DNA of 64,000 nucleotides from Oceanicola sp. 22II-s10i (GCF_002210105.1 NZ_AQQU01000001.1:62001-126000), one strand, 5' to 3'. Counted from the stretch's first letter, positions 8,637 through 17,726 are shown. Numbers and translations are program-made. Notes: generated from the sequence alone by a model not told the origin.

Positions 8637-9584
8637 ATGGCCTTCACGCAGACCCACCTTCTGGGGATCGAACCGCTCGCCCCGGCCGAGATCACCGCGC
8701 TGCTCAACCTCGCCGACGACTACGTCGCGCTCAGCCGTTCCGCCAACAAGCATTCCGACGCTCTGGCGGGCCTCACGCAGATCAACATGTTCTTCGAGAA
8801 CTCGACCCGCACGCAGGCCAGTTTCGAACTGGCGGGGCGGCGGCTCGGGGCGGATGTGATGAATATGGCGATGCAGATGTCCTCGGTGAAGAAGGGCGAG
8901 ACCCTGATCGACACCGCGCTGACCCTGAACGCGATGCAGCCCGACCTGCTGGTCGTCCGCCATCCGCAGTCCGGCGCCGTCGACCTGCTGGCGCAGAAGG
9001 TGAACTGCGCCGTGCTCAACGCGGGCGACGGGCGGCACGAGCATCCGACGCAGGCGCTGCTCGACGCGCTGACGATCCGGCGGCGCAAGGGGCGCCTGCA
9101 CCGGCTGTCGATCGCGATCTGCGGCGACATCGCCCATTCCCGCGTGGCGCGGTCCAACCTGATCCTGCTGGGCAAGATGGAAAACCGCATCCGCCTGATC
9201 GGTCCGCCGACGCTTATGCCCTCCGGCATCGCCGATTTCGGCTGCGAGGTCTACGAGGACATGGCCGAGGGGCTGAAGGACGTGGACGTCGTCATGATGC
9301 TGCGGCTCCAGAAGGAGCGGATGGACGGCGGCTTCATCCCGTCCGAGCGCGAGTATTACCACCGCTACGGCCTGGACGCCGAAAAGCTGGCGCATGCCAA
9401 GCCCGACGCCATCGTCATGCACCCCGGCCCGATGAACCGCGGGGTCGAGATCGACGGCACCATCGCCGACGACATCAACCGCTCGGTCATCCAGGAACAG
9501 GTCGAGATGGGCGTCGCCGTCCGCATGGCCGCGATGGACCTGCTGGCCCGCAACCTGCGCGCCCGGCGGAGCGCGGCTGCGTGA
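8637..9584 (+). CDS. pyrB: Aspartate carbamoyltransferase catalytic subunit
   Basis: Condenses carbamoyl phosphate with aspartate to carbamoyl aspartate, the committed step of pyrimidine synthesis. The 315 residues match the family length. The carbamoyl-phosphate motif [11 protein letters not shown] lies near residue 54, the HPTQALLD motif near 137, [11 protein letters not shown] near 160, and the 240s-loop region [12 protein letters not shown] near 260. A GTGA overlap couples it to the next gene. No pyrI regulatory subunit is present; instead a dihydroorotase homologue sits in the operon, the arrangement of dodecameric class A ATCases. Confidence 0.97.
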   Translation: MAFTQTHLLGIEPLAPAEITALLNLADDYVALSRSANKHSDALAGLTQINMFFENSTRTQASFELAGRRLGADVMNMAMQMSSVKKGETLIDTALTLNAMQPDLLVVRHPQSGAVDLLAQKVNCAVLNAGDGRHEHPTQALLDALTIRRRKGRLHRLSIAICGDIAHSRVARSNLILLGKMENRIRLIGPPTLMPSGIADFGCEVYEDMAEGLKDVDVVMMLRLQKERMDGGFIPSEREYYHRYGLDAEKLAHAKPDAIVMHPGPMNRGVEIDGTIADDINRSVIQEQVEMGVAVRMAAMDLLARNLRARRSAAA

Positions 9585-10129
9585 GCCGCGACCTCTCCGG
9601 CCAGGCCACCGGCGACGGCTGGGAGGGCATACTCGACCCGGACGAGGTGATCCTCTGGCAGGGCCGTCCCGATGCCACGGTCCGTGTCGGCGGCGCGCAG
9701 ATCTTCGGGATGATCTTCGGCCTGTTCTTTGCCGGGTTCGCCGCCGTGTGGATGATGCTCGCCTCGACGGCCGGCGGGTATTTCTGGATGTTCGGCCTGC
9801 TGCATTTCTTCGTCGGCCTGTCTGTCGCCTTCGGCTCGATCGTCGGCCCGCCGTGGCGGCGGCGGCATACGTGGTACACGCTGACCGACCGCCGGGCCTT
9901 CATCGCCACGGACATGCCGCTGTGGGGTCGCAAGCTGAAAGCCTATCCCATCGACACCCACACGCCCCTCTCGATAGACGAGGACGGCGACCTTGCGACC
10001 GTGAACTTCGCCCACGAATATCGCCAGAACAAGAACGGCTCGCGCCGGGTCGACATCGGTTTCGAACGCATTCCCGACGGGCGCGTTGTGCTTGCGAAGA
10101 TGCGCGAGATACAGGAGGACGCGGCATGA
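9581..10129 (+). CDS. Membrane protein with PH-like domain, unknown function
   Basis: A 182-residue protein with a GTG start at 9581 inside a GTGA overlap with the pyrB stop, which decides the start. The N-terminal 38 residues are soluble and contain [15 protein letters not shown], typical of bacterial PH-like proteins. Two transmembrane helices follow near residues 40-62 and 66-88, and a soluble domain contains [13 protein letters not shown], also typical of bacterial PH domains. It lies between pyrB and the dihydroorotase homologue, an arrangement I associate with Rhodobacterales pyrB operons. Its role is unknown; the link to pyrimidine synthesis may be only positional. Confidence 0.8.
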   Translation: MSRDLSGQATGDGWEGILDPDEVILWQGRPDATVRVGGAQIFGMIFGLFFAGFAAVWMMLASTAGGYFWMFGLLHFFVGLSVAFGSIVGPPWRRRHTWYTLTDRRAFIATDMPLWGRKLKAYPIDTHTPLSIDEDGDLATVNFAHEYRQNKNGSRRVDIGFERIPDGRVVLAKMREIQEDAA

Positions 10130-10686
10130 GCGAACGGATCGAGATACCGGCAGGGGGCGGACAGATCGTCCACGTCTTCGGGCTGGACCTGACGGGGCCC
10201 GAGGCGGAAGCCTTCGTGCGCAAACCGACGACCGAGAACGGGGCGGGATGGCCGCTGAAGGTCGCCCTTGGCGCGCGGCAGCTGGAGCCCGCGCATATCG
10301 AACACATCCGCGTCGGCGACCTCGCCGGGATCGGCCTGACCGGCTACCTGACCGAGGGGCTGGGCCTCGACCCCGAAGCGGTGGAAGCCGGGCGCGACAG
10401 GCTCGACGCCCTGCGCGGCGAGGTGGTGATCCTGCGCCCCGCGGCCTTCGGCGGCGAGGCGCAGACGCTTACGGTCGAGCCGCCGCTGATCCACGCGGGC
10501 GGATACCCGGAACTGAAGGGCGCGACGACGATGGAGCCGCTGCGCTCGCCCTCGGCCGAGGGACACCTGTCCCAGCCCGCCGCCCCCTCGACACCGACAC
10601 CGCGGGCTGTGAAATGGATGGCGGCGATTGCCGCGGCCATCGTCGTCATCGGCCTGCTGATCGCCCTGACCGGAGGATTTCGTTGA
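10126..10686 (+). CDS. Tail-anchored protein of unknown function in the pyrB operon
   Basis: A 186-residue protein whose ATG at 10126 overlaps the previous stop (ATGA). Residues 1-150 form a soluble domain without a recognised motif. Around residues 145-160 is a proline/alanine/threonine-rich linker, and residues 163-183 form one transmembrane helix (VKWMAAIAAAIVVIGLLIAL), ending GGFR. This looks like a tail-anchored protein with its soluble domain in the cytosol. The next gene starts inside its stop codon. I do not recognise the family. Confidence 0.75.
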   Translation: MSERIEIPAGGGQIVHVFGLDLTGPEAEAFVRKPTTENGAGWPLKVALGARQLEPAHIEHIRVGDLAGIGLTGYLTEGLGLDPEAVEAGRDRLDALRGEVVILRPAAFGGEAQTLTVEPPLIHAGGYPELKGATTMEPLRSPSAEGHLSQPAAPSTPTPRAVKWMAAIAAAIVVIGLLIALTGGFR

Positions 10687-11972
10687 GCCTGATCTTCAAG
10701 AACGCCCGCCTCATCGACCCCGAGACGGGCACCGAGACCCACGGCAGCCTGACCGTCCGCGACGGGCGGATCGTGGACACCGGCGCCGAGGCGCACGCGC
10801 AAGGGGGCGACGAAGTGCTGGACTGCGGCGGGCTGTGCCTCGCGCCCGGCCTCGTCGACATCGGCGTCAAGGTCTGCGAACCGGGTGAGCGGCACAAGGA
10901 AAGCTTCCGCAGCGCCGGTCAGGCGGCGGCGGCGGGCGGCGTGACGACGATGGTCACGCGCCCCGACACCCTGCCGTCCATCGACACCCCCGAGACGCTG
11001 GAATTCGTCGCCCGCCGCGCGCGCGAGGCGACGGCGGTCCGTGTCCTGCCCATGGCCGCCCTGACCAAGGGCCGCGAGGGGCGCGAGATGACCGAGATCG
11101 GCTTCCTGCTCGACGCGGGCGCGGTGGCCTTCACCGACTGCGACCGGGTCGTCGCCGACACCAAGGTCTTCTCCCGCGCGCTGACCTATGCCCGTTCGCT
11201 CGGGGCGCTGGTCATCGCCCATGTGCAGGACCCGAGCCTGTCGCATGGCGCCGCCGCGACGTCGGGCAAGTTCGCCTCTCTGCGCGGCCTGCCCGCCGTG
11301 TCGGCGATGGCCGAGCGCATGGCGCTCGACCGCGACATGGCGCTGATCGAAATGACCGGCGCGCGGTACCATGCCGACCAGATCACCACCGCCCGCGCCC
11401 TGCCCGCGCTGGAACGCGCCAAGCGCAACGGGCTGGACGTGACAGCCGGCGTGTCGATCCACCACCTGACGCTGAACGAGATCGACGTCGCCGACTACCG
11501 CACCTTCTTCAAGGTCAAGCCGCCGCTCAGGTCCGAGGATGACCGCCGCGCCGTGGTCGAGGCCGTGGCGACCGGGCTGATCGACATCATAACCTCGATG
11601 CACACCCCGCAGGACGAGGAAAGCAAGCGCCTTCCGTTCGAGGAAGCGGCCTCGGGCGCGGTCGGGCTGGAAACGCTTCTGCCCGCGGCGCTCAGGCTCT
11701 ATCATGCGGGCGACATGGACCTTCCCACGCTGATCCGCGCGATGACCCTGAACCCGGCCCGCCGCCTCGGCCTGCCGCAGGGGCGGCTGTCGGCCGGTGC
11801 GCCCGCCGACCTCGTGCTGTTCGACCCCGACGCGCCCTTCGTGCTGGACCGCGAGACGCTGCGCTCGAAGTCCAAGAACACCCCCTTCGACGGCGCCCGG
11901 ATGCAGGGCCGCGTGCGCGGCACATGGGTCGCCGGGCAACGCATCTACGACGCGGAGACCTCCAATGCCTGA
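10683..11972 (+). CDS. Dihydroorotase-like protein, probably catalytically inactive (PyrC'/PyrX type)
   Basis: A 429-residue class I dihydroorotase homologue. It starts at TTG 10683, overlapping the previous stop, with GGAGG seven bases upstream. Family landmarks are present (FEEAASGAVGLETLLPAAL, NPARRLGLPQGRLSAGAPADL). The metal-binding signature PGLVDxHxHLREPG reads PGLVDIGVKVCEPG at residues 55-68: both histidines are replaced (Gly61, Lys63) and the substrate arginine is Cys65. The catalytic aspartate of TDHAPH is Met306 in TSMHTPQ. His180 and His260 remain. In Pseudomonas a comparable dead homologue is needed to assemble active ATCase. By that parallel this is probably a structural partner of PyrB, with a true dihydroorotase elsewhere. 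Confidence 0.88.
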   Translation: MSLIFKNARLIDPETGTETHGSLTVRDGRIVDTGAEAHAQGGDEVLDCGGLCLAPGLVDIGVKVCEPGERHKESFRSAGQAAAAGGVTTMVTRPDTLPSIDTPETLEFVARRAREATAVRVLPMAALTKGREGREMTEIGFLLDAGAVAFTDCDRVVADTKVFSRALTYARSLGALVIAHVQDPSLSHGAAATSGKFASLRGLPAVSAMAERMALDRDMALIEMTGARYHADQITTARALPALERAKRNGLDVTAGVSIHHLTLNEIDVADYRTFFKVKPPLRSEDDRRAVVEAVATGLIDIITSMHTPQDEESKRLPFEEAASGAVGLETLLPAALRLYHAGDMDLPTLIRAMTLNPARRLGLPQGRLSAGAPADLVLFDPDAPFVLDRETLRSKSKNTPFDGARMQGRVRGTWVAGQRIYDAETSNA

Positions 11973-12570
11973 GTTCGTCACCGGCACCACCGCGCTGATC
12001 CTCTGGGCCGTCTTCGGCTACCTGATCGGGTCGATCCCCTTCGGCATCCTGCTGACGCGGATGATGGGCCTCGGCGACCTACGGCAGATCGGGTCGGGCA
12101 ACATCGGCGCGACAAACGTCCTGCGCACCGGCAACAAGCGCGCCGCCGCCGCGACGCTGCTGCTGGACGGCGCCAAGGGGGCCGTCGCCGTGCTGATCGC
12201 CCGCGCCATGGCCGCCGAGGACGCGGCACAGGTGGCGGGCCTGATGGCCTTCCTCGGGCACTGCTACCCCGTCTGGCTGCGCTTCAGGGGCGGCAAGGGC
12301 GTGGCGACTTTCCTGGGCGTGCTGCTGGCGCTGGCATGGCCGGTCGGCCTCGCCATCTGCGCGACGTGGCTGCTGACCGCGGTGATGAAACGGATCTCGT
12401 CGCTGGCCGCGCTGGTCGGCGCGGCAACGTCGAGTGCCTGGGCCATGTTCCTCGGCCAGGGCGAGGTGTTCTTCCTCTGCGTGATCCTGACGCTGATCGT
12501 CTTCTGGCGGCACCGCGCCAATATCGTCCGCATCAACCGGGGCACGGAACCGAAGATCGGCAGCAAGTAA
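11965..12570 (+). CDS. plsY: Glycerol-3-phosphate acyltransferase
   Basis: Transfers the acyl group from acyl phosphate to glycerol 3-phosphate, the first step of phospholipid synthesis, in the inner membrane. The 201 residues have about five transmembrane helices and the three PlsY motifs: IGSIPFGILL with QIGSGNIGATNVLR near residues 35-48, LDGAKGAVAV near 70, and WLRFRGGKGVATFLG near 105-118. ATG 11965 overlaps the end of the previous gene by 8 bases, so it is translated in the pyrB operon. Grouping pyrimidine and phospholipid genes here is positional; no shared step is implied. Confidence 0.95.
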   Translation: MPEFVTGTTALILWAVFGYLIGSIPFGILLTRMMGLGDLRQIGSGNIGATNVLRTGNKRAAAATLLLDGAKGAVAVLIARAMAAEDAAQVAGLMAFLGHCYPVWLRFRGGKGVATFLGVLLALAWPVGLAICATWLLTAVMKRISSLAALVGAATSSAWAMFLGQGEVFFLCVILTLIVFWRHRANIVRINRGTEPKIGSK

Positions 12571-12585
12571 ACCGGCGTGAGCCTG

Positions 12586-12635
12586 CGCAGGTCCGTTGTG
12601 CGCCCGCGCACCGGCGGAAGCGGCGCGGACCTGCG
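12586..12635 (+). terminator. Long GC-rich hairpin after plsY
   Basis: Perfect 10-bp arms CGCAGGTCCG (12586-12595) and CGGACCTGCG (12626-12635) enclose 30 GC-rich bases that can pair further. It begins 15 bases after the plsY stop and ends 37 bases before the next gene. There is no T-run, so it may be a factor-dependent or weak terminator, or an mRNA 3'-end stabiliser. Confidence 0.4.
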
Positions 12636-12672
12636 TTGAACCGGGGACTTACCAGGAAAGAAAGGTCCCCCG

Positions 12673-13383
12673 ATGCAATCCTCCCTCGATCGCCGCACGC
12701 TCCTGCGTGCCCTTGCCGCCGCGCCCTTCGTCACCACCGGCATCGGCGTTTTCGGCAGCGCGGCCCGCGCGCAGGCCTCGGGCGCGGGGCTGATCGCGCC
12801 CAATGTCTGCATGCTCACCCCGGAAACCACCGAGGGGCCCTACTACTTCGACCCCGAACTGGTCCGTGCCGACATCCGCGAGGATCGCGAGGGCGAACCG
12901 CTGCGGATGCGACTGCAGGTCGTCACCGCCGACTGCACCCCGATCGAGGGCGCGCGGGTGGACGTCTGGCATTGCGACGCGCGCGGCAACTATTCCGGCT
13001 ACGCCCGGCAGGGCAGCGACCGGACGAACGACACGACGGGCGAGACGTTCCTGCGCGGCACCCAGTTCACCGACGTGCAGGGGATCGCGGGGTTCGACAC
13101 GATCTATCCCGGCTGGTATCGCGGCCGGACGACCCACATTCATTACATGGTCTACCTCGACGACCGGGAGGTCCTGACCAGCCAGGTCTTCTTTCCCGAC
13201 GCCCTGTCCGCCTACCTGTTCCAGTCCGTCGTGCCGTACAATGACCGCCCCGGCGATCAGGACACGACGAACCGCAACGACCGTATCGCGCAACGCGCGG
13301 GCGACGGGGCCTTCGCGGCGGTCAGGGAACAGTCGGACGGCTACGACGCGGCGCTTGTCGTCGGTGTGAACGCCGGCGGCTGA
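12673..13383 (+). CDS. Exported intradiol ring-cleavage dioxygenase-like protein
   Basis: Resembles the protocatechuate 3,4-dioxygenase/catechol 1,2-dioxygenase fold. The 236 residues begin with a signal peptide containing DRRTLLRAL, close to a Tat motif but with one arginine pair only, cut probably after SAARAQA near residue 35. The conserved entry TPETTEGPYYFDPEL follows near 48-62. Potential Fe(III) ligands are a tyrosine in GNYSGY near 115, a tyrosine in YPGWYRG near 148, and HIH near 155-157. It is a single-chain secreted form rather than a PcaG/PcaH pair. The substrate is unknown. Known genes for aromatic degradation are not nearby. Confidence 0.88.
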   Translation: MQSSLDRRTLLRALAAAPFVTTGIGVFGSAARAQASGAGLIAPNVCMLTPETTEGPYYFDPELVRADIREDREGEPLRMRLQVVTADCTPIEGARVDVWHCDARGNYSGYARQGSDRTNDTTGETFLRGTQFTDVQGIAGFDTIYPGWYRGRTTHIHYMVYLDDREVLTSQVFFPDALSAYLFQSVVPYNDRPGDQDTTNRNDRIAQRAGDGAFAAVREQSDGYDAALVVGVNAGG

Positions 13384-13469
13384 GCCCGGTGATCGGGCCG
13401 GGGTGACGGGACAAGGGGCCGGGCAATGGCCTAAGCTCCCGCCACCAGCACAGGGAAAGGGCGCAACCG

Positions 13470-14177
13470 ATGGCCGACTACACGCTCCATTACTGGCCGA
13501 TCCAGTTCCGTGGCCAGTTCGTCCGCAGCGTCCTAGCCGCCACCGGCAGCACGTGGACCGAGGCCGGGATCGACGCGACCGCCGACCTGCGCCTCCGGGA
13601 TCCGTCGGATCAGCCCGTGCCGCACATGGGGCCGCCGGTGCTGACGGATCACGCGACGGGCCTCAGCCTGTCGCAGATGCCCGCTATCCTCGGCTACCTC
13701 GGGCGCAGGCACGGCTTGCTCTCCGGAAAAGCGGACAAGATCGCACTGACCGACAAGATCATCGGCGATGCGAACGACGTGCTCTACGACATGACCCGCT
13801 ACAACGGGGCACAAAGGTGGACCGACGAGGCATGGAAGGACTTCCAGCCCCGTCTCGACCGGTGGATGCGGATCTTCGAGGCGACCGGACGCAGCAACGG
13901 CCTGACCGACGCCGGGGGCCACATGCTCGGAACGCCGGAGCCCGGTATCGCGGATTACACGGTGGCGACGCTCTGGGGCGCGATGACCACGATCCTCACG
14001 CCGCTGCGGCCCCGGCTGGACCAGCAGGCCCCCGCAATTGCAGCGCTCTGCGACCGGATCGCCGCCCGCCCCGAACAGCAAGCTCTGCAGCGTGACAGCG
14101 ACCGGGACTTCGGCCCGGTCTGGTGCGGCGGGCAGATCGAGGCGTCGCTGCGCGACGTCCTCGGGATGGATCAGTAG
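13470..14177 (+). CDS. Glutathione S-transferase family protein
   Basis: A 235-residue GST-fold protein: thioredoxin-like N-terminal domain (MADYTLHYWPIQFRGQFVRSV, with PPVLTD and SLSQMPAILGYLG as the glutathione gamma-glutamyl contact region near 55-80), then an all-helical domain. The 3' end overlaps the converging glutamate-cysteine ligase gene by 7 bases. The two products are linked in principle, since the ligase makes the glutathione precursor, but they are on opposite strands and not co-transcribed. The specific substrate is unknown. Confidence 0.9.
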   Translation: MADYTLHYWPIQFRGQFVRSVLAATGSTWTEAGIDATADLRLRDPSDQPVPHMGPPVLTDHATGLSLSQMPAILGYLGRRHGLLSGKADKIALTDKIIGDANDVLYDMTRYNGAQRWTDEAWKDFQPRLDRWMRIFEATGRSNGLTDAGGHMLGTPEPGIADYTVATLWGAMTTILTPLRPRLDQQAPAIAALCDRIAARPEQQALQRDSDRDFGPVWCGGQIEASLRDVLGMDQ

Positions 14178-15541
14178 GAATATTCGCCGTAGATCCGGCT
14201 CAGGTCGCCGCCCCAGTCGCCGTCGTATTTCTCGATCAGCTCGTCGGCGGGGACCTTCCCGGATTCCACGCTTTCCTTCAGCGCGTTCAGGAAATGCGTC
14301 TCGTCCGGCACCAGCCCGCCCGCGCCGGGCCGCGCCCGCGCCTTGAGGCCCGCGTCGGACAGGGCCACGACCTCGCGCGCCAGGTCCAGCATGTCGATCT
14401 TGCCGACCTTCGCCTGCAGCGCCTGTTCCGACGCCGCCACGCGCAGCGCCTCACGGGTCTCGGCATCCCAGCCCTTCACCAGGTTCCACGCGGCATCGAG
14501 CGAGGACTGGTCGTACATCAGCCCCACCCAGAACGCGGGCAGCGCGCAGAGCCGCCGCCACGGACCGCCGTCCGCGCCGCGCATCTCCATGTATTTCTTG
14601 ATCCGCGCCTCGGGGAACAGGGTGGTCAGGTGATCCGCCCAGTCCGACAGCGTCGGCGTCTCGCCCGGCAGGGCAGGCAGTTCGCCCTTGAGGAAGTCGC
14701 GGAACGACTGGCCGAGCGCGTCGATGTATTTCCCGTCGCGATAGACGAAGTACATCGGCACATCGAGCGCGTACTGCACCCAGCGTTCGAACCCGAAGCC
14801 CTCATCGAAGACGAACGGCACCATGCCGGTCCGCGCGTCGTCGAGGCTGCGCCAGACGCGGCTGCGGTAGCTCTTGAAGCCGTTCTTCTGCCCGTCGAGG
14901 AACGGTGAGTTGGCGAACAGCGCCGTGGCGACCGGCTGCAGCGCGATGGCGACGCGCATCTTCTGCACCATGTCCGCCTCGGACGAGAAGTCGAGGTTCA
15001 CCTGCACCGTGCAGGTCCGCCGCATCATGATCCGGCCGGTCGTCCCGACCTGCTGCATGTAGCTGTCCATCAGCTTGTAGCGGCCCTTGGGCATCAGCGG
15101 CATGTCGTCATGCGACCAGACCGGCGCGGCGCCCAGCCCGATGAAGCCCACGCCCACCTTGTCCGCGATGTCCTTGACGTCGCGCAGGTGCTCGTTCACC
15201 TCGTCGCAGGTCTGGTGGATGTTCTCCAGCGGCGCGCCCGACAGCTCCAGCTGCCCGCCCGGCTCCAGCGAGACGTTGGCGCCGTCCTTGGTCAGCCCGA
15301 TGAGGTTCCCGCCCTCTTCGATCGGCGTCCAGCCGTGACCGTCGCGCAGACCTTCCAGCACCGCCTTGATCGACCGGGGGCCGTCATAGGGAATCGGCTT
15401 GAGCGTGTCCTTGCAGTAGCCGAACTTCTCGTGCTCGGTCCCGATGCGCCATTCGTCCTTGGGCTTGCAGCCCGAGGCCATGTATTCGGCCAATTGCTCA
15501 TGCCGCTCGATCGGCCCGCCGCCGGACTGGGGAATGGACAT
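14171..15541 (-). CDS. gshA: Glutamate-cysteine ligase (plant/alphaproteobacterial type)
   Basis: Joins glutamate and cysteine with ATP, the first step of glutathione synthesis. The 456 residues match the plant-type class found in alphaproteobacteria. Conserved segments include EWRIGTEHEKFGY near residue 30, SLEPGGQLELSGAPL near 91, RTCTVQVNLDFSSEADM near 175, and the C-terminal EMRGADGG-PWRRLCALPAFWVGL near 320. It lies 60 bases downstream of the rsmE-led unit, the usual neighbourhood in this order, so it may be transcribed with it. Confidence 0.95.
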   Translation of the reverse strand: MSIPQSGGGPIERHEQLAEYMASGCKPKDEWRIGTEHEKFGYCKDTLKPIPYDGPRSIKAVLEGLRDGHGWTPIEEGGNLIGLTKDGANVSLEPGGQLELSGAPLENIHQTCDEVNEHLRDVKDIADKVGVGFIGLGAAPVWSHDDMPLMPKGRYKLMDSYMQQVGTTGRIMMRRTCTVQVNLDFSSEADMVQKMRVAIALQPVATALFANSPFLDGQKNGFKSYRSRVWRSLDDARTGMVPFVFDEGFGFERWVQYALDVPMYFVYRDGKYIDALGQSFRDFLKGELPALPGETPTLSDWADHLTTLFPEARIKKYMEMRGADGGPWRRLCALPAFWVGLMYDQSSLDAAWNLVKGWDAETREALRVAASEQALQAKVGKIDMLDLAREVVALSDAGLKARARPGAGGLVPDETHFLNALKESVESGKVPADELIEKYDGDWGGDLSRIYGEYSY

Positions 15542-15601
15542 GCGACGGCCTCCGGGTCTGTTCGCTTGAGTGGGAAGAAGTGACCGGGTTGCGGGAAAGT
15601 G

Positions 15602-16114
15602 TCAATGCAGACGCAGCGATGGTTTCTTCCAGATCTCGATGGGCCGCGTTTCGACCGCGTGAAGGGCAGCCAGCATCGACCGCGTGTCGAAAGACGGCAG
15701 CGCGGCAAAGGCGTCGAACAGCGCCTCGGCCCCCTCGGCCGTCGCCGGGATATCCAGATCGGCGCGCCCGGCCTGCCGCAGCCGCCAGACCGGCGGGTTG
15801 GTGGACCGGTCGAGCGTGATCTCCTCGATCTCGGACAGCGCCGCGACACCACCGTTCCACGGGCCGAAATAGGCGATCTGCCCCTCGTCCACGCGCACGA
15901 CGCCCGGCCCGTCGCGGCCCAGCCGGAACCGTCCGCGCTGCAGCCCCGCCGCCACCAGCCCGCCGCCGATGGCCGCGATGACCCAGCCCAGCCAGTGCAG
16001 CAGGCCATGGGTCGACAGCGCCCACCACAGGCCGATCAGCCCGATGGCCGCGCCGGTCAGCGCCTCGCGCCAGCGGAAGAGGCCGGCGGCGATCTCGGGA
16101 CGGACGAAGCTCAT
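15602..16114 (-). CDS. Small membrane protein of unknown function
   Basis: A 170-residue protein starting at ATG 16114 in an ATGA overlap with the GNAT stop. Two hydrophobic helices lie near residues 18-36 and 40-60 (ALTGAAIGLIGLWWAL; WLGWVIAAIGGGLVAAGL). The C-terminal domain of about 105 residues is soluble and looks beta-rich, with VVRVDEGQIAYFGPWNGG and an ALSEIEEITLDR strand, reminiscent of bacterial PH-like domains. It sits between the GNAT gene and gshA. No family assignment beyond that; the PH-like reading is an inference. Confidence 0.75.
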   Translation of the reverse strand: MSFVRPEIAAGLFRWREALTGAAIGLIGLWWALSTHGLLHWLGWVIAAIGGGLVAAGLQRGRFRLGRDGPGVVRVDEGQIAYFGPWNGGVAALSEIEEITLDRSTNPPVWRLRQAGRADLDIPATAEGAEALFDAFAALPSFDTRSMLAALHAVETRPIEIWKKPSLRLH

Positions 16115-16968
16115 GCGGGTATCCTCACCGGCGGGTCGAACAGGGTCAGCGTGTAGGACCCTATCCGGCGGAATCCGATTGCGACATAGGCTTTCGCCGC
16201 CATGTCGCTCGCCGCGAACAGGACCGCGCGCCGGATGCCGTTCCGCCGCTTCTCGTCCAGCATCCCGGCCACCGCCCGGCGGGCGAGGCCCCGCCCGCGC
16301 AGTTCGGGCGGGGTGAAGACGCCGCCGATCTGCACCACGTCGCCAGCCGCTGCGTTGATGCCGGCCATCGACACGACCTCTCCGTCGCGGACCAGCAGGC
16401 GATAGGAATCGGTTCGGAATACGCGGTCGATGTCGGCGGTCGCGATGCGTTCGACACTCATCGGGTTGGTGCCGAGAATCTCCAGATGATAGGCCATCCG
16501 CCAGCGGATCATCAGCGCGCGATGGCTCTCCTCCGGGCGCAGGACCTCGAAGCCCGCCATGTCCGGCAGCACCATATCCTCTAGCGGCAGCACGAAATGC
16601 GGCTCGTCCCGGTCCAGCGCGCAACCCTGACGCGCCAGTCCCAGCATGTCGAAACCGGCCCGCGCCGCCCCGGCCTCGCCGGTCACGCCGAAGGCACGGC
16701 GGCCGGCCATATGCGGGGCCACGGCCGCCCAGTGGCGGGGATCGTTGTCGGGCAGAACGGGCAGGATCATCCCCTCCGCGGTGATCGCGATGCAGGCCGT
16801 CACTGGCTCACCGTCGATCCAAGCGTAAATCGAACGCGCCGGATTTTCAGCGCCGTCCCGCGCCAGACCCTCGGTATCGAGGTTCGACAGGGCGAACATG
16901 GCGATGTCCGCGTGATCCATCAGAAATGCCCTCAGCGCCGGAACATCCTCCGGCTCCGCGCGGCGCAT
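16111..16968 (-). CDS. GNAT family N-acetyltransferase
   Basis: A 285-residue acetyltransferase-fold protein. The C-terminal half carries the acetyl-CoA site: VVQIGGVFTPPELRGRGLARRAVAG near residues 220-243 (the R-G-x-G-x-A loop) followed by RRAVLFAASDMAAKAYVAIGFRRIG. The N-terminal half is a degenerate second GNAT-like repeat, as in several large bacterial members. The start ATG 16968 shares a base with the rsmE stop (TGATG). The acetyl acceptor is unknown. Confidence 0.88.
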   Translation of the reverse strand: MRRAEPEDVPALRAFLMDHADIAMFALSNLDTEGLARDGAENPARSIYAWIDGEPVTACIAITAEGMILPVLPDNDPRHWAAVAPHMAGRRAFGVTGEAGAARAGFDMLGLARQGCALDRDEPHFVLPLEDMVLPDMAGFEVLRPEESHRALMIRWRMAYHLEILGTNPMSVERIATADIDRVFRTDSYRLLVRDGEVVSMAGINAAAGDVVQIGGVFTPPELRGRGLARRAVAGMLDEKRRNGIRRAVLFAASDMAAKAYVAIGFRRIGSYTLTLFDPPVRIPA

Positions 16969-17714
16969 CACCAGTCCCCCAGCACGGATTGCCAGAGCGT
17001 GATCGCCGCCACCGCCGCCGTATCCGCCCGCAGGATGCGCGGGCCGAGCGCCACCGCCACCGCGCCGTCGCGCCCGCGCAGCATCCGACGCTCGCTCTCG
17101 GAAAAGCCCCCCTCCGGCCCGATCAGCACGGCCCAGGGCTCGCCCTTGGCCTCCGCCCGCAACCGCTCCAGCGCCGGGGCCTCGCCCGCCATCGCCTCGT
17201 CGCAGAACAGCAGGCGCCGCCCCGCCAGCCGGGCCGACAGCACACGGTCCAGCCGCCCCAGATCCTCGACCTCGGGCACATAGGTGGCGCCGCACTGTTC
17301 CGCCGCCTCGACCGCATGGGCCTGCAGCCGGTCCCTTCGGATGCGTTCGGAATTGGTGAACCCGGTCTGCACCGGCAGCAGCCGCGCGACGCCCAGCTCC
17401 ACCGCCTTTTCGACGATGAAGTCCGTCCGGGTCTTCTTGACCGGCGCGAACAGCAGCCACAGGTCCGGCGGCATCGCCTGCGGGGCCGTCTGCTCCACGC
17501 AGGCCAGCGCACCGCCCCGTTTGCCCGCCTCGGCCACCTCGGCCCGCCATTCCCCGTCGCGCCCGTTGAACAGCGCCACGGCGTCGCCCGGCCCCATCCG
17601 CATCACGCCAAAGAGATAATGCGCCTGATCACGTTCCAGTGGAACGGTTTGCGCCGCACCGAGCGGGTGGTCTACATGGAGGCGGACACGAGGCGAGACG
17701 CGGGGTTCGTTCAT
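16968..17714 (-). CDS. rsmE: 16S rRNA (uracil-1498-N3)-methyltransferase
   Basis: SAM-dependent SPOUT-class enzyme that methylates U1498 of 16S rRNA. The 248 residues contain the N-terminal PUA-like segment and the C-terminal knot motifs AVLIGPEGGFSESE near residue 196 and ALGPRILRADTAAVAA near 220, which are diagnostic. It is the first gene of the unit rsmE, GNAT, membrane protein and probably gshA. The start codon is only 12 bases from the start of the divergent ubiA gene. Confidence 0.95.
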   Translation of the reverse strand: MNEPRVSPRVRLHVDHPLGAAQTVPLERDQAHYLFGVMRMGPGDAVALFNGRDGEWRAEVAEAGKRGGALACVEQTAPQAMPPDLWLLFAPVKKTRTDFIVEKAVELGVARLLPVQTGFTNSERIRRDRLQAHAVEAAEQCGATYVPEVEDLGRLDRVLSARLAGRRLLFCDEAMAGEAPALERLRAEAKGEPWAVLIGPEGGFSESERRMLRGRDGAVAVALGPRILRADTAAVAAITLWQSVLGDW

Positions 17715-17726
17715 GGGGCGCAGTCT

